A DNA stretch of 64,000 nucleotides from Arthrobacter agilis (GCF_030816075.1 NZ_JAUSXO010000001.1:1612001-1676000), one strand, 5' to 3'. Counted from the first letter of the stretch, positions 48,295 through 57,267 are shown. The notes: generated by a model from the letters alone, not told the origin. Numbers and translations are program-made.

Positions 48295-48921
48295 CTAGCG
48301 TGCGTAGTACTCGACGACGAGCTGCTCTTCGCAGGTCACGGGGACCTCGGAGCGCTTCGGGCGACGCACGAGGCGCGCCTGGAGCTTGTCGAGCTGCACG
48401 TCCAGGTAGCCGGGAACGGCGGGAAGGACGTCGCGGTGCGCACCAGCGGCAGCAACCTGCAGCGGGACCATGGTCTCGCTGCGGCTGTGGACGTGGATGA
48501 GCTGGCCTTCGGCCACGCGGAACGACGGGCGGTCCACGCGGGCGCCGTCGACCATGATGTGGCGGTGGACGACGAGCTGGCGGGCCTGGGCGATGGTGCG
48601 GGCGAAGCCTGCACGCAGCACGAGGGCGTCGAGACGCATCTCGAGCAGTTCGATCAGGTTCTCACCGGTCAGACCTGCGGTGCGGCGGGCTTCCTCGAAG
48701 ACACGGGTCATCTGTGCTTCGCGGATACCGTACTGGGCGCGCAGACGCTGCTTCTCGCGCAGACGTACGGCGTAGTCGCTGTCCTGCTTGCGACGCGCGC
48801 GGCCGTGCTGGCCCGGCGCGTACGGCCGACGCTCGAGGTACTTCTCGGCCTTCGGGGTGAGGGCGATGCCGAGGGCACGCGAGATGCGGACCTTCCGGCG
48901 GGCACGTGTGTTGTTAGCCAC
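48295..48921 (-). CDS. rpsD: 30S ribosomal protein S4
   Basis: A 208-residue primary 16S rRNA-binding protein. It starts at GTG (MANNTRARRKVRISRALGIA) and shows RRPYAPGQHGRARRKQDSDY, then LREKQRLRAQYGI. The S4 domain with RLDALVLRAGFARTIAQARQ and HIMVDGARVDRPSFRV follows. There is no zinc Cys motif, so it is the zinc-free form. It is monocistronic, away from the rpsK-rpoA cluster as is common in actinobacteria. The leader is long (see the next entry). Confidence 0.97.
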   Translation of the reverse strand: MANNTRARRKVRISRALGIALTPKAEKYLERRPYAPGQHGRARRKQDSDYAVRLREKQRLRAQYGIREAQMTRVFEEARRTAGLTGENLIELLEMRLDALVLRAGFARTIAQARQLVVHRHIMVDGARVDRPSFRVAEGQLIHVHSRSETMVPLQVAAAGAHRDVLPAVPGYLDVQLDKLQARLVRRPKRSEVPVTCEEQLVVEYYAR

Positions 48922-49266
48922 GTCTACCTTTCGATGTTTTTGCGGCGAAGGAACGGACCTGCGCCACGGGGGCGTCCGCACTTCTGGTGTCGCTGGCCTC
49001 CTCTTGCGGAGAGCCGGGATTGGCCGCTTCCCGGTACTACAGTCCGCCGCGACCCTGGCCGTCAGCCCGAGCGGCGCAGCAGGAGACCTGCTGCAGGACA
49101 CGGGAGGATGGCTGGTACACGGCGACTTGCCAGTCAGCGACCAATATTAGCAGTGCACGGGCCGGCCGGCCGAATCGGCACCCCTCGTCGCCCCGCGCCG
49201 GAGCGGGAGGCCGGGCGGATGCCGCCGGGACGCGGCGTCCTGCACGGCCGGGCGCGTGGGGCCCGG
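48922..49266 (-). promoter_or_regulatory. rpsD leader/promoter region, 345 bp without a gene
   Basis: The region between rarA and rpsD holds no convincing gene. On the minus strand a TAATAT box (49144-49149) could be a -10 element, giving a leader of over 200 nt. Inside it is a hairpin of GCAGCAGG (49076-49083) and CCTGCTGC (49087-49094) with a three-base loop. S4 represses its own synthesis through mRNA structure in several bacteria, so an autoregulatory leader is plausible but not shown. Confidence 0.4.
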
Positions 49267-50769
49267 CTACTTCCCGCGGATGATGCGGCGCAGCCGGGAC
49301 AGGCGCGCGGAGATGTCCCGTTCCGTGCCCCGGTCCGACGGCACGTAGTAGTCCCGCCCCACGAGGTCGTCGGGTGCATACTGCTGCAGGGCGATGCCGT
49401 GGGGCTCGTCGTGCGAGTACACGTAGCCCTTCCCGTGTCCGAGCTGCGATGCGCCGGGGTAGTGGGCGTCCCGCAGGTGGGCGGGGATGCCCTGGCCGCG
49501 CCCTGCCCGCACGTCCGCGATGGCCGCGTTGATGCCGTTGTACGCGGCATTGGACTTCGGCGCGGTGGCGATGTGCACCACGGCCTCGGCGAGGATGATG
49601 CGCGCCTCGGGCATGCCCACGAGCTGGACCGCCTGGGCGGCGGCGACGGCGGTCTGCAGGGCCGTCGGGTCGGCCATGCCGACGTCCTCCGAGGCGGAGA
49701 TCATGAGCCGCCGCGCGATGAACCGCGGGTCCTCACCGGCCTCGAGCATCCGGGCGACGTAGTGCAGGGCCGCGTCGACGTCCGACCCGCGGAGCGACTT
49801 GATGAACGCGCTCGCGACGTCGTAGTGCTGGTCCCCGGCGCGGTCGTAGCGCAGCGCCGCGACGTCCACGGCCTTCTCCGCGTGGGCGAGGGTGACCAGC
49901 ACCGGCAGCGCCTGCCGGCTGCCCTCGTCCTCGTCGTCGTCCTCGCCGTCATCCTCGCCGTCGGTACCGGCGCTGCCTGCGCCCGGACCCGTCCCGTACG
50001 CGTCCTGCGCGTCGTGCGTGTCCTGCTCGGACCGTGCGACGCCGGCGGCGGCCTCCAGCGCGGTCAGGCCGCGCCGGGCATCCCCTGCGGCGAGCCGCAC
50101 GAGATGCTCGAGCGCGTCCGGGGACAGCTGGACGGTGCCGGCGAGGCCCCGCTCGTCGCCGACGGCCCGCTCGAGGAGGCCCCGGATATCCGCTTCGTCG
50201 AGCGGCCTGAGGGTCTGCAGCAGCGAGCGCGACAGCAGCGGCGAGACCACGGAGAACGACGGGTTCTCCGTGGTGGCGGCGATCAGCACGACCCATCCGT
50301 TCTCCACGCCGGGCAGCAGGGCGTCCTGCTGGGCCTTGTTGAAGCGGTGGATCTCGTCCAGGAACAGCACCGTGGTCTGCCGGTACAGGTCGCGCGAGGT
50401 CAGGGCTTCGTCCATGACGCGCCGCACGTCCTTGACGCCCGCGGTGATGGCGGACAGTTCGACGAACTTCCGCCCCTGGCCGCGCGCGATCACGTGGGCG
50501 AGGGTCGTCTTGCCGGTGCCCGGCGGGCCCCAGAGGATCACGGATGACGGCGCGGCGTGCGCTCCGGGGTCGTGCTCGCCGGCGAGGGTCCGCAGGGGCG
50601 ACCCCCGGCCCAGCAGGTGCTGCTGGCCGACCACCTCGTCCAGGGAGCGCGGCCGCATGCGCACGGCCAGGGGGCTGCGCGGCCTGCCGATGCCCGCTGC
50701 GCGGCTGCCGGCAGCGGGCGCGTCGTCCTGCTCGTCGTCGTCGGCCGCCGCGCTGAATAGATCATTCAC
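49267..50769 (-). CDS. rarA: replication-associated recombination protein A (MgsA/RarA)
   Basis: A 500-residue AAA+ ATPase that acts at stalled forks with SSB. The first 45 residues are acidic and variable; [20 protein letters not shown] starts the core. Walker A is [14 protein letters not shown] and Walker B is [17 protein letters not shown]. Sensor 1 is [15 protein letters not shown]. The C-terminal MgsA tetramer domain has [20 protein letters not shown] and [12 protein letters not shown]. Between the ATPase and C-terminal domains is an Asp/Glu/Gly-rich insert of about 35 residues ([13 protein letters not shown]). The start is GTG ([10 protein letters not shown]). Confidence 0.93.
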   Translation of the reverse strand: MNDLFSAAADDDEQDDAPAAGSRAAGIGRPRSPLAVRMRPRSLDEVVGQQHLLGRGSPLRTLAGEHDPGAHAAPSSVILWGPPGTGKTTLAHVIARGQGRKFVELSAITAGVKDVRRVMDEALTSRDLYRQTTVLFLDEIHRFNKAQQDALLPGVENGWVVLIAATTENPSFSVVSPLLSRSLLQTLRPLDEADIRGLLERAVGDERGLAGTVQLSPDALEHLVRLAAGDARRGLTALEAAAGVARSEQDTHDAQDAYGTGPGAGSAGTDGEDDGEDDDEDEGSRQALPVLVTLAHAEKAVDVAALRYDRAGDQHYDVASAFIKSLRGSDVDAALHYVARMLEAGEDPRFIARRLMISASEDVGMADPTALQTAVAAAQAVQLVGMPEARIILAEAVVHIATAPKSNAAYNGINAAIADVRAGRGQGIPAHLRDAHYPGASQLGHGKGYVYSHDEPHGIALQQYAPDDLVGRDYYVPSDRGTERDISARLSRLRRIIRGK

Positions 50770-50863
50770 GGTGTCAACGTTACTGTGGGCCACTGACGCA
50801 GCAGGCGCCGGCGGCCCGTCGCCGCACCCACCGCCGCAGCACCCGCACCCCTGAAGGAGCACC

Positions 50864-51550
50864 GTGTCGCCGACCAGGTCCGTGCTCGTCGAGGCCCGGC
50901 GCCTCGACGGCTGGCTCACCCGGTTCGGGCAGCGCAACGGCACCTTTACCGTGCAGCCCGCCGAGCGGCCGGACGGGTCCCTGGAGGTCACCGCCGCGAA
51001 CGGCTGCCGCGCCGTCCTGACCCCACCACTCCCCCCGGCCCTCCCTCCGGCCGGCCCGGCCGGGCCGGCGTCCGGACCGGCGGAGCGCGGCGACCACGTC
51101 GCCGCCCTCCTGTCGGGGATCGACGCCACCGCCACGGTGGGGCTGCTGCTCCTGCGGCGGGGCGGGTACTCGGTGGGCGCTGCCCGTGAGGGGGTCGTCC
51201 TGTCCTCCAAGACGGGCACCCGGTATGTGCAGGGCCGCACCGCGGCCGGCGGCTGGTCGCAGCAACGCTTCGCCCGGCGACGCGCCAACCAGGCCGACGC
51301 GCTGGTGGAGGAGACCGCGGCGCGGGCCGCGGCGATCTTCGCCGAGCACCCGCCGTCCTGCCTGCAGCTCGGCGGTGACAGGACCCTCGCGGCCGCAGCG
51401 CTCGGCGAACCGGTCCTCGCGGCCGTGGCGGGGCTGCCGCAGGTCCCCTTCCTCACGGTGCCGGATCCGCGGTTCGCCGTCCTCAAGGAGGCCGCCGCAT
51501 CGGCGCTGTCCGTCCGGATCGCCGTGACCGACCCGCCCGCCGTTCCCTAG
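50864..51550 (+). CDS. acVLRF1 family peptidyl-tRNA hydrolase
   Basis: A 228-residue protein of the actinobacterial VLRF1 family, distant relatives of eukaryotic Vms1/ANKZF1 and of eRF1. The family block is [20 protein letters not shown], where the G-x-S-Q motif with Gln133 corresponds to the loop that releases peptides from tRNA. A variable Pro/Ala linker lies at about 52-75. It is expected to free nascent chains on stalled 50S subunits, i.e. ribosome-associated quality control. It is divergent from rarA (94-bp gap) and convergent with rpe. Confidence 0.82.
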   Translation: MSPTRSVLVEARRLDGWLTRFGQRNGTFTVQPAERPDGSLEVTAANGCRAVLTPPLPPALPPAGPAGPASGPAERGDHVAALLSGIDATATVGLLLLRRGGYSVGAAREGVVLSSKTGTRYVQGRTAAGGWSQQRFARRRANQADALVEETAARAAAIFAEHPPSCLQLGGDRTLAAAALGEPVLAAVAGLPQVPFLTVPDPRFAVLKEAAASALSVRIAVTDPPAVP

Positions 51551-51578
51551 CGCGGCCGGCCGCCCGGTCGGGGCGTGC

Positions 51579-52241
51579 TCAGTGCTTCCGGGACGCTGCC
51601 GTGCGCAGGGCGGAGATGGCGGCGGCGGCGTCGTCCGCCCCGTAGACGGAGGAACCGGCCACGAAGACCGTCGCGCCCGCCTCGGCGGCACGGAGGATGG
51701 TGTCCTCCGTGATCCCGCCGTCGACCTGGATGACCAGCGGCAGGTCCGCGCCGCGGATGGCCTTCGCCGCCCGGCGGATCTTCGGCAGGGTGAGGTCCAG
51801 GAACGACTGCCCGCCGAAGCCCGGTTCCACGGTCATCACGAGCAGCATGTCCAGCTCGCCGAGGAGATCGAGGTAGGGCTCCACCGGCGTGGCCGGGCGG
51901 AGTGCCATGCCGGCTTTCGCTCCCGCGTCCCGCAGTTCCCGGGCCAGCTTCACCGGGGCGGTGGCCGCTTCCGCGTGGAAGGTGACGGACGCCGCCCCCG
52001 CCTCGGCGTACTGCGGCGCCCAGCGGTCCGCGTCCTCGATCATGAGGTGCACGTCGAGCGGCAGCGGGCTGACCTCCCGGATGCGCCGGACCACGGGGAG
52101 GCCGAGCGTCAGGTTCGGCACGAAGTGGTTGTCCATCACGTCCACGTGCACCGCGTCGGCGGACCCGATGCGCTGCAGCTCCGCCTCGAGGTTGACGAAG
52201 TCCGCGGAGAGGATGCTCGGGTTGATGCGGAGGTGGGTCAC
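51579..52241 (-). CDS. rpe: ribulose-phosphate 3-epimerase
   Basis: A 220-residue TIM-barrel enzyme of the pentose phosphate pathway interconverting ribulose-5-P and xylulose-5-P. Motifs are [34 protein letters not shown] (metal site), [23 protein letters not shown] and [12 protein letters not shown]. The GTG start is preceded by AAGGAA. It follows rsmB by 67 bp on the same strand. Confidence 0.96.
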   Translation of the reverse strand: MTHLRINPSILSADFVNLEAELQRIGSADAVHVDVMDNHFVPNLTLGLPVVRRIREVSPLPLDVHLMIEDADRWAPQYAEAGAASVTFHAEAATAPVKLARELRDAGAKAGMALRPATPVEPYLDLLGELDMLLVMTVEPGFGGQSFLDLTLPKIRRAAKAIRGADLPLVIQVDGGITEDTILRAAEAGATVFVAGSSVYGADDAAAAISALRTAASRKH

Positions 52242-52308
52242 GGCTGTTCCTTTCGTTGCGGATCCAGGGGTGTGCGGGTCCACACCGGGCGCACGCACGC
52301 GCGCGCCG

Positions 52309-53934
52309 TCATCCTTCCGGGGTCCTGCGGATGAGGGCGAGGTACATCGCGTCCGTGCCGTGCACGTGCGGCCAGAGCTGCGCGCCGGCCCCGTGCCCGG
52401 CGTCCAGGGCTCCCCCGATGCTCACGGCGTCGAGCGCCGCGCCGGCGTCGAGCCGCTCGAAGCCGGTGCGCTTGCGCAGGCAGTCGTCGACGACGGCGTC
52501 GGTCTCGGCGTGGTGCGGCGAACAGGTGACGTACGCGACGACCCCGCCCGGGGCGACGGCGTCGAGGGCCGAGGCCAGGAGTTCCCGCTGGAGGGGGGCG
52601 AGGGAGACGAGGTCGGCCGGCTTGCGGCGCCACCGGGACTCGGGCCGGCGCCGCAGCGCACCGAGCCCCGTGCACGGCGCGTCGACGAGCACGCGGTCGT
52701 AGTGCCCGGGCTGCTCCCGCCCGAGGTCGCGACCGTCCCCGACCCGCACCGTCCAGGACTCCTCCGGCAGGGGCCGCAGCGCCTGCCGGACCAGCTGGGC
52801 ACGGTGCGGTACCGGCTCGTTGGCGGTCAGGTGCACGCCGGTGTCCTGGCCGAGCGCCGCGAGCAGCGCCGTCTTGCCGCCCGGGCCGGCGCACAGGTCG
52901 AGCCACTGTTCGGCGCCACCCGCCCGGCGGTCGTCGAGCGGGACGGCGGCGAGCGCCCGGGCCACGAGCTGGGATCCCGAGTCCTGCACGCGGATGGTGC
53001 CGGTCGAGACGCCGGGCAGGCGGCTGACGTCGCCGCCGGAGTAGTAGGCGGAGTCGGGCGCGAGGAGGCCCGGCTCGGCCCCTTCCGCGAGGGCGTCGTC
53101 GAGGGAGGCGAGCCCGGGCAGGGCCACGAGGTGCACCACGGGCGCGGCGTTGTCCGCGGCGAGCAGTGCGTCGATCTCGGCGGCGTCGCGGCCGTGGGCG
53201 ACGAGCGCCTGGCGCATGGCACGCACGATCCACTCGGGGTGGCTGTGGGTCAGGGCCGCGATGGCGGTCGCGTCCGTCAGCCCGGCCACCAGTTCCGCGA
53301 TCCAGCCGTCGAGGTCGTGGGCCGTGACCTTGCGGAGCACGGCGTTCACGAGCGACGACGGGCCCGCGCCGATCACGGCGCGCACGAGCCCGACGGTCTG
53401 GTCGAGCGCCGCGTGGGCGGGCACGCGCATCGCGAGGAGCTGGTGGACCCCGAGGCGGAGGGCATCAAGCACCGCGGGATCCAGCTGGTCGAGGGGCCGG
53501 TCCACGCAGCGGGCGAGGACGGCGTCGTAGGTCCCCTGACCGCGCAGGGCCCCGTAGGTCAGCTCGGTGGCGAAGCCCGCGTCGCGCCGGTCCAGCCGGT
53601 GCTTGCGGATGGAGGCCGGGAGGACCAGGTTGGCGTAGGCGTCCTCGGCGGCAACGGCGCGCAGGACCTCGAAGGCCACGAGGCGGGCCGGGTCCGCGCG
53701 GCGCGTCCGCTGGGACGGCGCGGCCTGGGAGTACTGGCGCTCACCGCCGCGGTTGCGCTCGCGCCCCTGCTCGTTGCGCCGGCGGTCGCCGCCCTGTCCG
53801 CGTCCGCTGCTCCTGCCGGACCCGCGCGGCGAGCCCTGTCCCCCGCTGCCGCCGGATCCCCTGCCCGATCCACTGCCCGATCCACTGCCGGATCCCCTGT
53901 TCGCTCCGCTGTTCGATCCGCGGTCCGTACTCAC
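52309..53934 (-). CDS. rsmB: RsmB/NOP family 16S rRNA m5C methyltransferase with repeat-rich N-terminus
   Basis: A 541-residue enzyme methylating a cytosine (C967 in E. coli) of 16S rRNA with SAM. Residues 1-75 are Gly/Ser/Arg-rich ([19 protein letters not shown]), encoded by 12-bp repeats. A NusB-like domain ([20 protein letters not shown]) follows. The catalytic domain has [40 protein letters not shown] and [11 protein letters not shown]. The two catalytic cysteines occur as PCTG and TCS. It overlaps fmt as GTGA. Confidence 0.92.
   Translation of the reverse strand: MSTDRGSNSGANRGSGSGSGSGSGRGSGGSGGQGSPRGSGRSSGRGQGGDRRRNEQGRERNRGGERQYSQAAPSQRTRRADPARLVAFEVLRAVAAEDAYANLVLPASIRKHRLDRRDAGFATELTYGALRGQGTYDAVLARCVDRPLDQLDPAVLDALRLGVHQLLAMRVPAHAALDQTVGLVRAVIGAGPSSLVNAVLRKVTAHDLDGWIAELVAGLTDATAIAALTHSHPEWIVRAMRQALVAHGRDAAEIDALLAADNAAPVVHLVALPGLASLDDALAEGAEPGLLAPDSAYYSGGDVSRLPGVSTGTIRVQDSGSQLVARALAAVPLDDRRAGGAEQWLDLCAGPGGKTALLAALGQDTGVHLTANEPVPHRAQLVRQALRPLPEESWTVRVGDGRDLGREQPGHYDRVLVDAPCTGLGALRRRPESRWRRKPADLVSLAPLQRELLASALDAVAPGGVVAYVTCSPHHAETDAVVDDCLRKRTGFERLDAGAALDAVSIGGALDAGHGAGAQLWPHVHGTDAMYLALIRRTPEG
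53853..53924. repeat. six degenerate 12-bp tandem units at the 5' end of rsmB
   Basis: Six 12-bp units run head to tail from 53853 to 53924. The two central ones are identical (CCGATCCACTGC), and the outer ones diverge gradually (CGGATCCCCTGC, CGGATCCCCTGT, TCGCTCCGCTGT, TCGATCCGCGGT). They are in frame and encode the Gly/Ser/Asn-rich N-terminus of RsmB. Confidence 0.75.
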
Positions 53935-54884
53935 TCGAACACCAGCTCCCCGCGCGCCGCCGCGCCTCGTGCCCAGTCCAGGGCGTTCATCATCTTCTTA
54001 CCGGCGGGCTGTAGCTCGCCGAGGGCCACGGCATCCGTGCCCGTGCCGACGAGCACCTGCCGCCCGGCCACCTGCAGTGCGCCGGGCGCGAGCCGCGCCC
54101 GCGCCGGTCCTCCGTCGGCCCCGTCGCCGGCCGCCTCAGGGACGGGGGTGACCGGTCCGAGCTTCACGCGGTGTCCGTCGAGGGTGGTCCACGCCCCGGG
54201 TTCCGGGGTGACGGCGTTGACGCGACGGCGGACGGCGACGGCGGGCCGGGACCAGTCGACCCGCGCGTCGTCGATGGTGAGCTTGGGGGCGAAGCTCGGT
54301 TCCCCGGCCTGCGGTGCCGCCGTGAGGCGGCCGGCCTGGATGCCGGAGAGGGTCTGCACGAGGAGGACGGCACCGCTGTGCGCGAGGCGCCCGAGGACCT
54401 CCCCGCTCGTTGCAGCGGGCTCGAGGGTCTCGGTCATGACCCCGAAGACGGGGCCGGTGTCGAGGCCCTCCTCGAGCAGGAACGTCGTCGCGCCGGTCAC
54501 GTCGTCCCCGGCGAGCACGGCGTGCTGCACGGGGGCTGCGCCCCGCCAGGCCGGCAGCACGGAGAAGTGCAGGTTGATCCAGCCGTGCGCGGGGACGGAC
54601 AGCCCGGCCGGCGGGACGATGCCGCCGTAGGCCACGATGGCCGCCGCTTCCAGCCCGAGCGTGCCGAGGTGGCCGATCAGCTCCGGCGTGAAGCGGTTGG
54701 CCTTGAGGACCGGCAGCCCCAGCTCGTCGGCGGCGGCAGCGACCGGGCTCGGCGTCAGCACCTTCCGGCGTCCCACCGGCGCGTCGACGCGGGTGAGGAC
54801 GGAGGCGACGTCGAAGCCGGCCTCCACGAGCGCCCGGAGCGACGGGACGGCGACCTCGGGCGTCCCCGCGAACAGGATCCTCAT
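53931..54884 (-). CDS. fmt: methionyl-tRNA formyltransferase
   Basis: A 317-residue enzyme formylating initiator Met-tRNA with 10-formyl-THF. The start is MRILFAGTPEVAVPSLRALV. The formyl-THF site and catalytic residues are in INLHFSVLPAWRGAAPVQHA and the following TGATTFLLEEGLDTGP. The C-terminal tRNA-binding domain starts near 208 (VDWSRPAVAVRRRVNAVTPE). Its ATG overlaps the def stop by 4 bp. Confidence 0.96.
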   Translation of the reverse strand: MRILFAGTPEVAVPSLRALVEAGFDVASVLTRVDAPVGRRKVLTPSPVAAAADELGLPVLKANRFTPELIGHLGTLGLEAAAIVAYGGIVPPAGLSVPAHGWINLHFSVLPAWRGAAPVQHAVLAGDDVTGATTFLLEEGLDTGPVFGVMTETLEPAATSGEVLGRLAHSGAVLLVQTLSGIQAGRLTAAPQAGEPSFAPKLTIDDARVDWSRPAVAVRRRVNAVTPEPGAWTTLDGHRVKLGPVTPVPEAAGDGADGGPARARLAPGALQVAGRQVLVGTGTDAVALGELQPAGKKMMNALDWARGAAARGELVFE

Positions 54885-55474
54885 CGGGTGGCCCGGCCGA
54901 ACGTCCCGGTGCCGCCGGCTCCCGGGGTGAAGCTCGATCCGAGGGTGCGGGACCGCTCGGCCGCGGTCCGGGAGGTGACGCGGTTGTAGTCCGCGCTCCG
55001 GATGGCGCGGAGGGCGCTCCTGCGGTCCTCGCCCTGGAGCCGGTCGATGTACAGGGTGCCGCGCAGGTGGTCGGTCTCGTGCTGCAGGGCGCGGGCGAGC
55101 ATGCCCGTCCCCTCGACCACGACGTCCTGCCCGGAGATGTCCTTGCCGGTGACGCGCGCCCACTCGGTCCGGTCGACATAGCTGCCGAGCCCGGGCACGG
55201 ACAGGCACCCCTCGACGTCGGACTCGCCCTGCGACGCGCCGTCGGTCTCGAGCACCGGGTTCACCACGTGGCCCTGCACCCCGTCCACGCGATAGGTGAA
55301 GACCTGCAGCCCGATCCCCACCTGGGGTGCGGCGAGCCCCGCGCCCTGCACGTCGATCATGGTCTCGGTCATGTCCTCGACCAGCCGGGCGAGCTCCGGT
55401 CCGAAGTCGGTCACCTCGGCGGCCGGTGTACGGAGGATCGGATCGCCGATCATGCGGATACTCAGGACGGCCAT
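54881..55474 (-). CDS. def: peptide deformylase
   Basis: A 197-residue metalloenzyme removing the N-formyl group from new proteins. The three motifs are intact: GAGLAAPQVG, EGCLSVPG (Cys ligand) and QHETDHLRGTLY (HExxH variant HETDH). A 25-residue tail after SADYNRVTSR is variable. It heads the def-fmt-rsmB-rpe series. The 243-bp gap 55475-55717 upstream contains its promoter and no clear gene. Confidence 0.96.
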   Translation of the reverse strand: MAVLSIRMIGDPILRTPAAEVTDFGPELARLVEDMTETMIDVQGAGLAAPQVGIGLQVFTYRVDGVQGHVVNPVLETDGASQGESDVEGCLSVPGLGSYVDRTEWARVTGKDISGQDVVVEGTGMLARALQHETDHLRGTLYIDRLQGEDRRSALRAIRSADYNRVTSRTAAERSRTLGSSFTPGAGGTGTFGRATR

Positions 55475-55717
55475 CGGTGCTCGGTTCCTCGCTTCGGTTC
55501 CGGTCTGCGCGGGAGCGCGCAGGACGGGAGGGTGGGCTGCCCGCGGCCAGGGTGTGTCCGCGAGGTTCCCGTCAATCCTAGTGCCGCGGCGTGGAACAGG
55601 GCACCGCGGAAGGCCCGGGGTGTGGTGCCGGGGATGCTCCCCGGCCGTCGCCGGGTGGCGGGTACCGCGTGCCGGGGTTCCGCGCGCCAGGATTCCGGCT
55701 AGCCGGGATTCCGCGGG

Positions 55718-56593
55718 TCAGGCCGGGAGGGCGGACCCGGCCGGCACGGCCGCGGTGGGCGGCGGACCGATGGGCAGCAGCGCCCGGCCGGCCTCCTCGG
55801 CGTGCAGCCCCGCCTCCCAGGCGCGCCGCAGGGCGCAGAAGCGGAGCCAGTGCGTCCTCAGCACCTCCGGGTTGGCCCGCATGGCGCGCACCTCGGTCTG
55901 CCCGACGGCGACGCCGAGCAGCAGCGGCTGGTCGCCGTGGGGCCAGGCACGCCATTCGCCCTTCTCGGGGTCCACGAGGCATTCCTCCGCCTTCATGCCC
56001 GCGACGAGCTGCATGACCACCTTGTCGTCGAGGGCCTTCACGAAACCGTCGCGGTCGGTGTTCTTGGTCTTGTAGTCGATGAGGCAGGTGCGCCCGCCGA
56101 TCGTGGCGACGAGGTCGAGGGTCCCTGCGTAGCCGAGCTCGGTGTTCCAGACGGTCAGCTCGGGCTCCACCGGACGTACGTCGTAGAGGCTCCACCACTC
56201 GTCGAACCGCTGGGCGAAGCCGGCCTCGCCGTTCTCCTCGAGGGCGAGGCGGGCGGCATCGAGCTCCTCGGGGCGCCCGAGTGCGCGCAGCGCGACCTGT
56301 TCGCAGTAGTGGTGCACGCGCGTGCCGCGGAGGGCTGCGTCGTCCCGGTAGCGTTCGGCCGCGGAGGCCGCCTCGCGGACCGCGGACCGCAGCTCCGACG
56401 GGTTGCCGAGCGCTCCGGGCAGCCGCGGGTCCCGCGAGAGCGCGCTGGCCGCCATGTGGCCGAACCAGCCGCCGAGCGAGGTGGGCAGCTGCGAGATCAC
56501 GGTGGTGATCGACGGGACGGACGGCTGCTCGGAGGTGGAGCGGGCGTACATCCTGCCGTGGGGTGTCGCGTGGGCGAGGAGCGGGGCGGTCAT
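55718..56593 (-). CDS. PD-(D/E)XK nuclease superfamily protein
   Basis: A 291-residue soluble protein. The nuclease core is LGYAGTLDLVATIGGRTCLI followed by DYKTK, giving the G-x-D and D-x-K metal-binding motif near residue 165-185. Earlier, GTRVHHYCEQVALRALG resembles the helix before the core in Cas4/RecB-type nucleases. DDKVVMQLVAGMKAEECL follows the core as the usual Q-containing helix. There is no Fe-S cysteine cluster. No helicase or cas gene lies nearby, so the DNA substrate and role are unknown. It is divergent from the tRNA cluster. Confidence 0.78.
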   Translation of the reverse strand: MTAPLLAHATPHGRMYARSTSEQPSVPSITTVISQLPTSLGGWFGHMAASALSRDPRLPGALGNPSELRSAVREAASAAERYRDDAALRGTRVHHYCEQVALRALGRPEELDAARLALEENGEAGFAQRFDEWWSLYDVRPVEPELTVWNTELGYAGTLDLVATIGGRTCLIDYKTKNTDRDGFVKALDDKVVMQLVAGMKAEECLVDPEKGEWRAWPHGDQPLLLGVAVGQTEVRAMRANPEVLRTHWLRFCALRRAWEAGLHAEEAGRALLPIGPPPTAAVPAGSALPA

Positions 56594-56693
56594 GGCTCCA
56601 GTCTCTCAGGTGCCTCTGACAGCCCGATGCCTGCGAACCGGCGATCCACGGGCGGCTCCGGCACGCACCCCGGCCGACGTCGCGACCCGCCGA

Positions 56694-56721
56694 TTGGACG
56701 AACCTTCAAACGTCCTATAGA
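56694..56721 (+). promoter_or_regulatory. probable promoter of the tRNA cluster
   Basis: TTGGAC (56694-56699) and TATAGA (56716-56721) are separated by 16 bases, a good vegetative-sigma pair. The AT-rich stretch after it (AGTTTTTTC) stands out in this GC-rich DNA. The first tRNA-Gly begins 78 bp downstream. Confidence 0.6.
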
Positions 56722-56799
56722 GTTTTTTCTCGTTGGAAAACGAAGAAACACCGCGAAATGCTCGTCATGGAGCGGGGTTCTCGGCTCTGTTCTCCTTCT

Positions 56800-56873
56800 G
56801 CGGACGTAGCTCAGCTGGCTAGAGCACCACCTTGCCAAGGTGGATGTCGCGGGTTCGAATCCCGTCGTCCGCT
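56800..56873 (+). tRNA. tRNA-Gly (anticodon GCC), copy 1
   Basis: A 74-nt cloverleaf. The acceptor GCGGACG pairs with CGTCCGC, the anticodon stem-loop is CCTTGCCAAGG (anticodon GCC), and the T-arm is GCGGGTTCGAATCCCGT. CCA is not encoded. It is identical to the copy at 57125-57198. Confidence 0.97.
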
Positions 56874-56903
56874 CGCAAGTCACTGTATGGCCGGATCAGT
56901 CCG

Positions 56904-56926
56904 GTGACCGGAGCTCCTCCGGTCAC
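56904..56926 (+). other. hairpin between tRNA-Gly and tRNA-Cys
   Basis: GTGACCGGAG (56904-56913) pairs perfectly with CTCCGGTCAC (56917-56926) around a three-base loop, ending directly before tRNA-Cys. With no T-run it is more likely a processing signal in a joint precursor than a terminator. Confidence 0.5.
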
Positions 56927-56997
56927 GGTGGGGTGGCCGAGAGGCGAGGCAGCGGCCTGCAAAGCCGTATACGCGGGTTCGAATCCCGTCCCCACCT
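56927..56997 (+). tRNA. tRNA-Cys (anticodon GCA)
   Basis: A 71-nt cloverleaf. The acceptor GGTGGGG pairs with CCCCACC, the anticodon stem-loop is GGCCTGCAAAGCC (anticodon GCA), and the T-arm is CGGGTTCGAATCCCG. The discriminator is T (U73), typical for tRNA-Cys. CCA is not encoded. Confidence 0.96.
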
Positions 56998-57023
56998 CGT
57001 TACGGTACGAGCACCATGAAAAT

Positions 57024-57098
57024 GGGCGATTGGCGCAGCGGTAGCGCGCTTCCCTGACACGGAAGAGGTCACTGGTTCGATCCCAGTATCGCCCACCA
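57024..57098 (+). tRNA. tRNA-Val (anticodon GAC)
   Basis: A 75-nt gene including an encoded CCA end. The acceptor GGGCGAT pairs with ATCGCCC, the anticodon stem-loop is CTTCCCTGACACGGAAG (anticodon GAC), and the T-arm is CTGGTTCGATCCCAG. It is the only tRNA here with CCA in the DNA. Confidence 0.96.
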
Positions 57099-57100
57099 GG

Positions 57101-57124
57101 GCGCCCCCTCGGGGGCGCTTTTTT
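57101..57124 (+). terminator. rho-independent terminator after tRNA-Val
   Basis: GCGCCCCC (57101-57108) pairs with GGGGGCGC (57111-57118) and is followed by six T residues (57119-57124). It ends one base before the second tRNA-Gly gene, which is unusual because that gene then seems cut off from the promoter unless readthrough occurs or it has its own promoter. Confidence 0.9.
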
Positions 57125-57198
57125 GCGGACGTAGCTCAGCTGGCTAGAGCACCACCTTGCCAAGGTGGATGTCGCGGGTTCGAATCCCGTCGTCCGCT
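57125..57198 (+). tRNA. tRNA-Gly (anticodon GCC), copy 2
   Basis: A 74-nt gene identical base for base to the copy at 56800-56873. It begins directly after the T-run of the preceding terminator and is followed by its own terminator. A recent duplication or gene conversion would explain the identity. Confidence 0.97.
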
Positions 57199-57201
57199 CG
57201 C

Positions 57202-57231
57202 AGACCGACCCCGGTGTGGGTCGGTCTTTTT
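57202..57231 (+). terminator. rho-independent terminator after tRNA-Gly copy 2
   Basis: AGACCGACCC (57202-57211) pairs with GGGTCGGTCT (57218-57227) around CGGTGT, followed by TTTTT. It is a strong canonical terminator closing the tRNA cluster. Confidence 0.92.
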
Positions 57232-57267
57232 GTGTGCCCGGGCGGCGGACGGTGGCCGAGGCCTCCC

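Noticed and set aside
55718-56593. PD-(D/E)XK protein considered as Cas4
   Set aside because: No cysteine cluster for an Fe-S centre, no cas genes and no CRISPR array in the window.
56800-57198. Identical 74-bp repeats considered as attachment-site pair of an integrated element
   Set aside because: Both copies are complete tRNA-Gly genes, and only two other tRNAs lie between them; there is no integrase.
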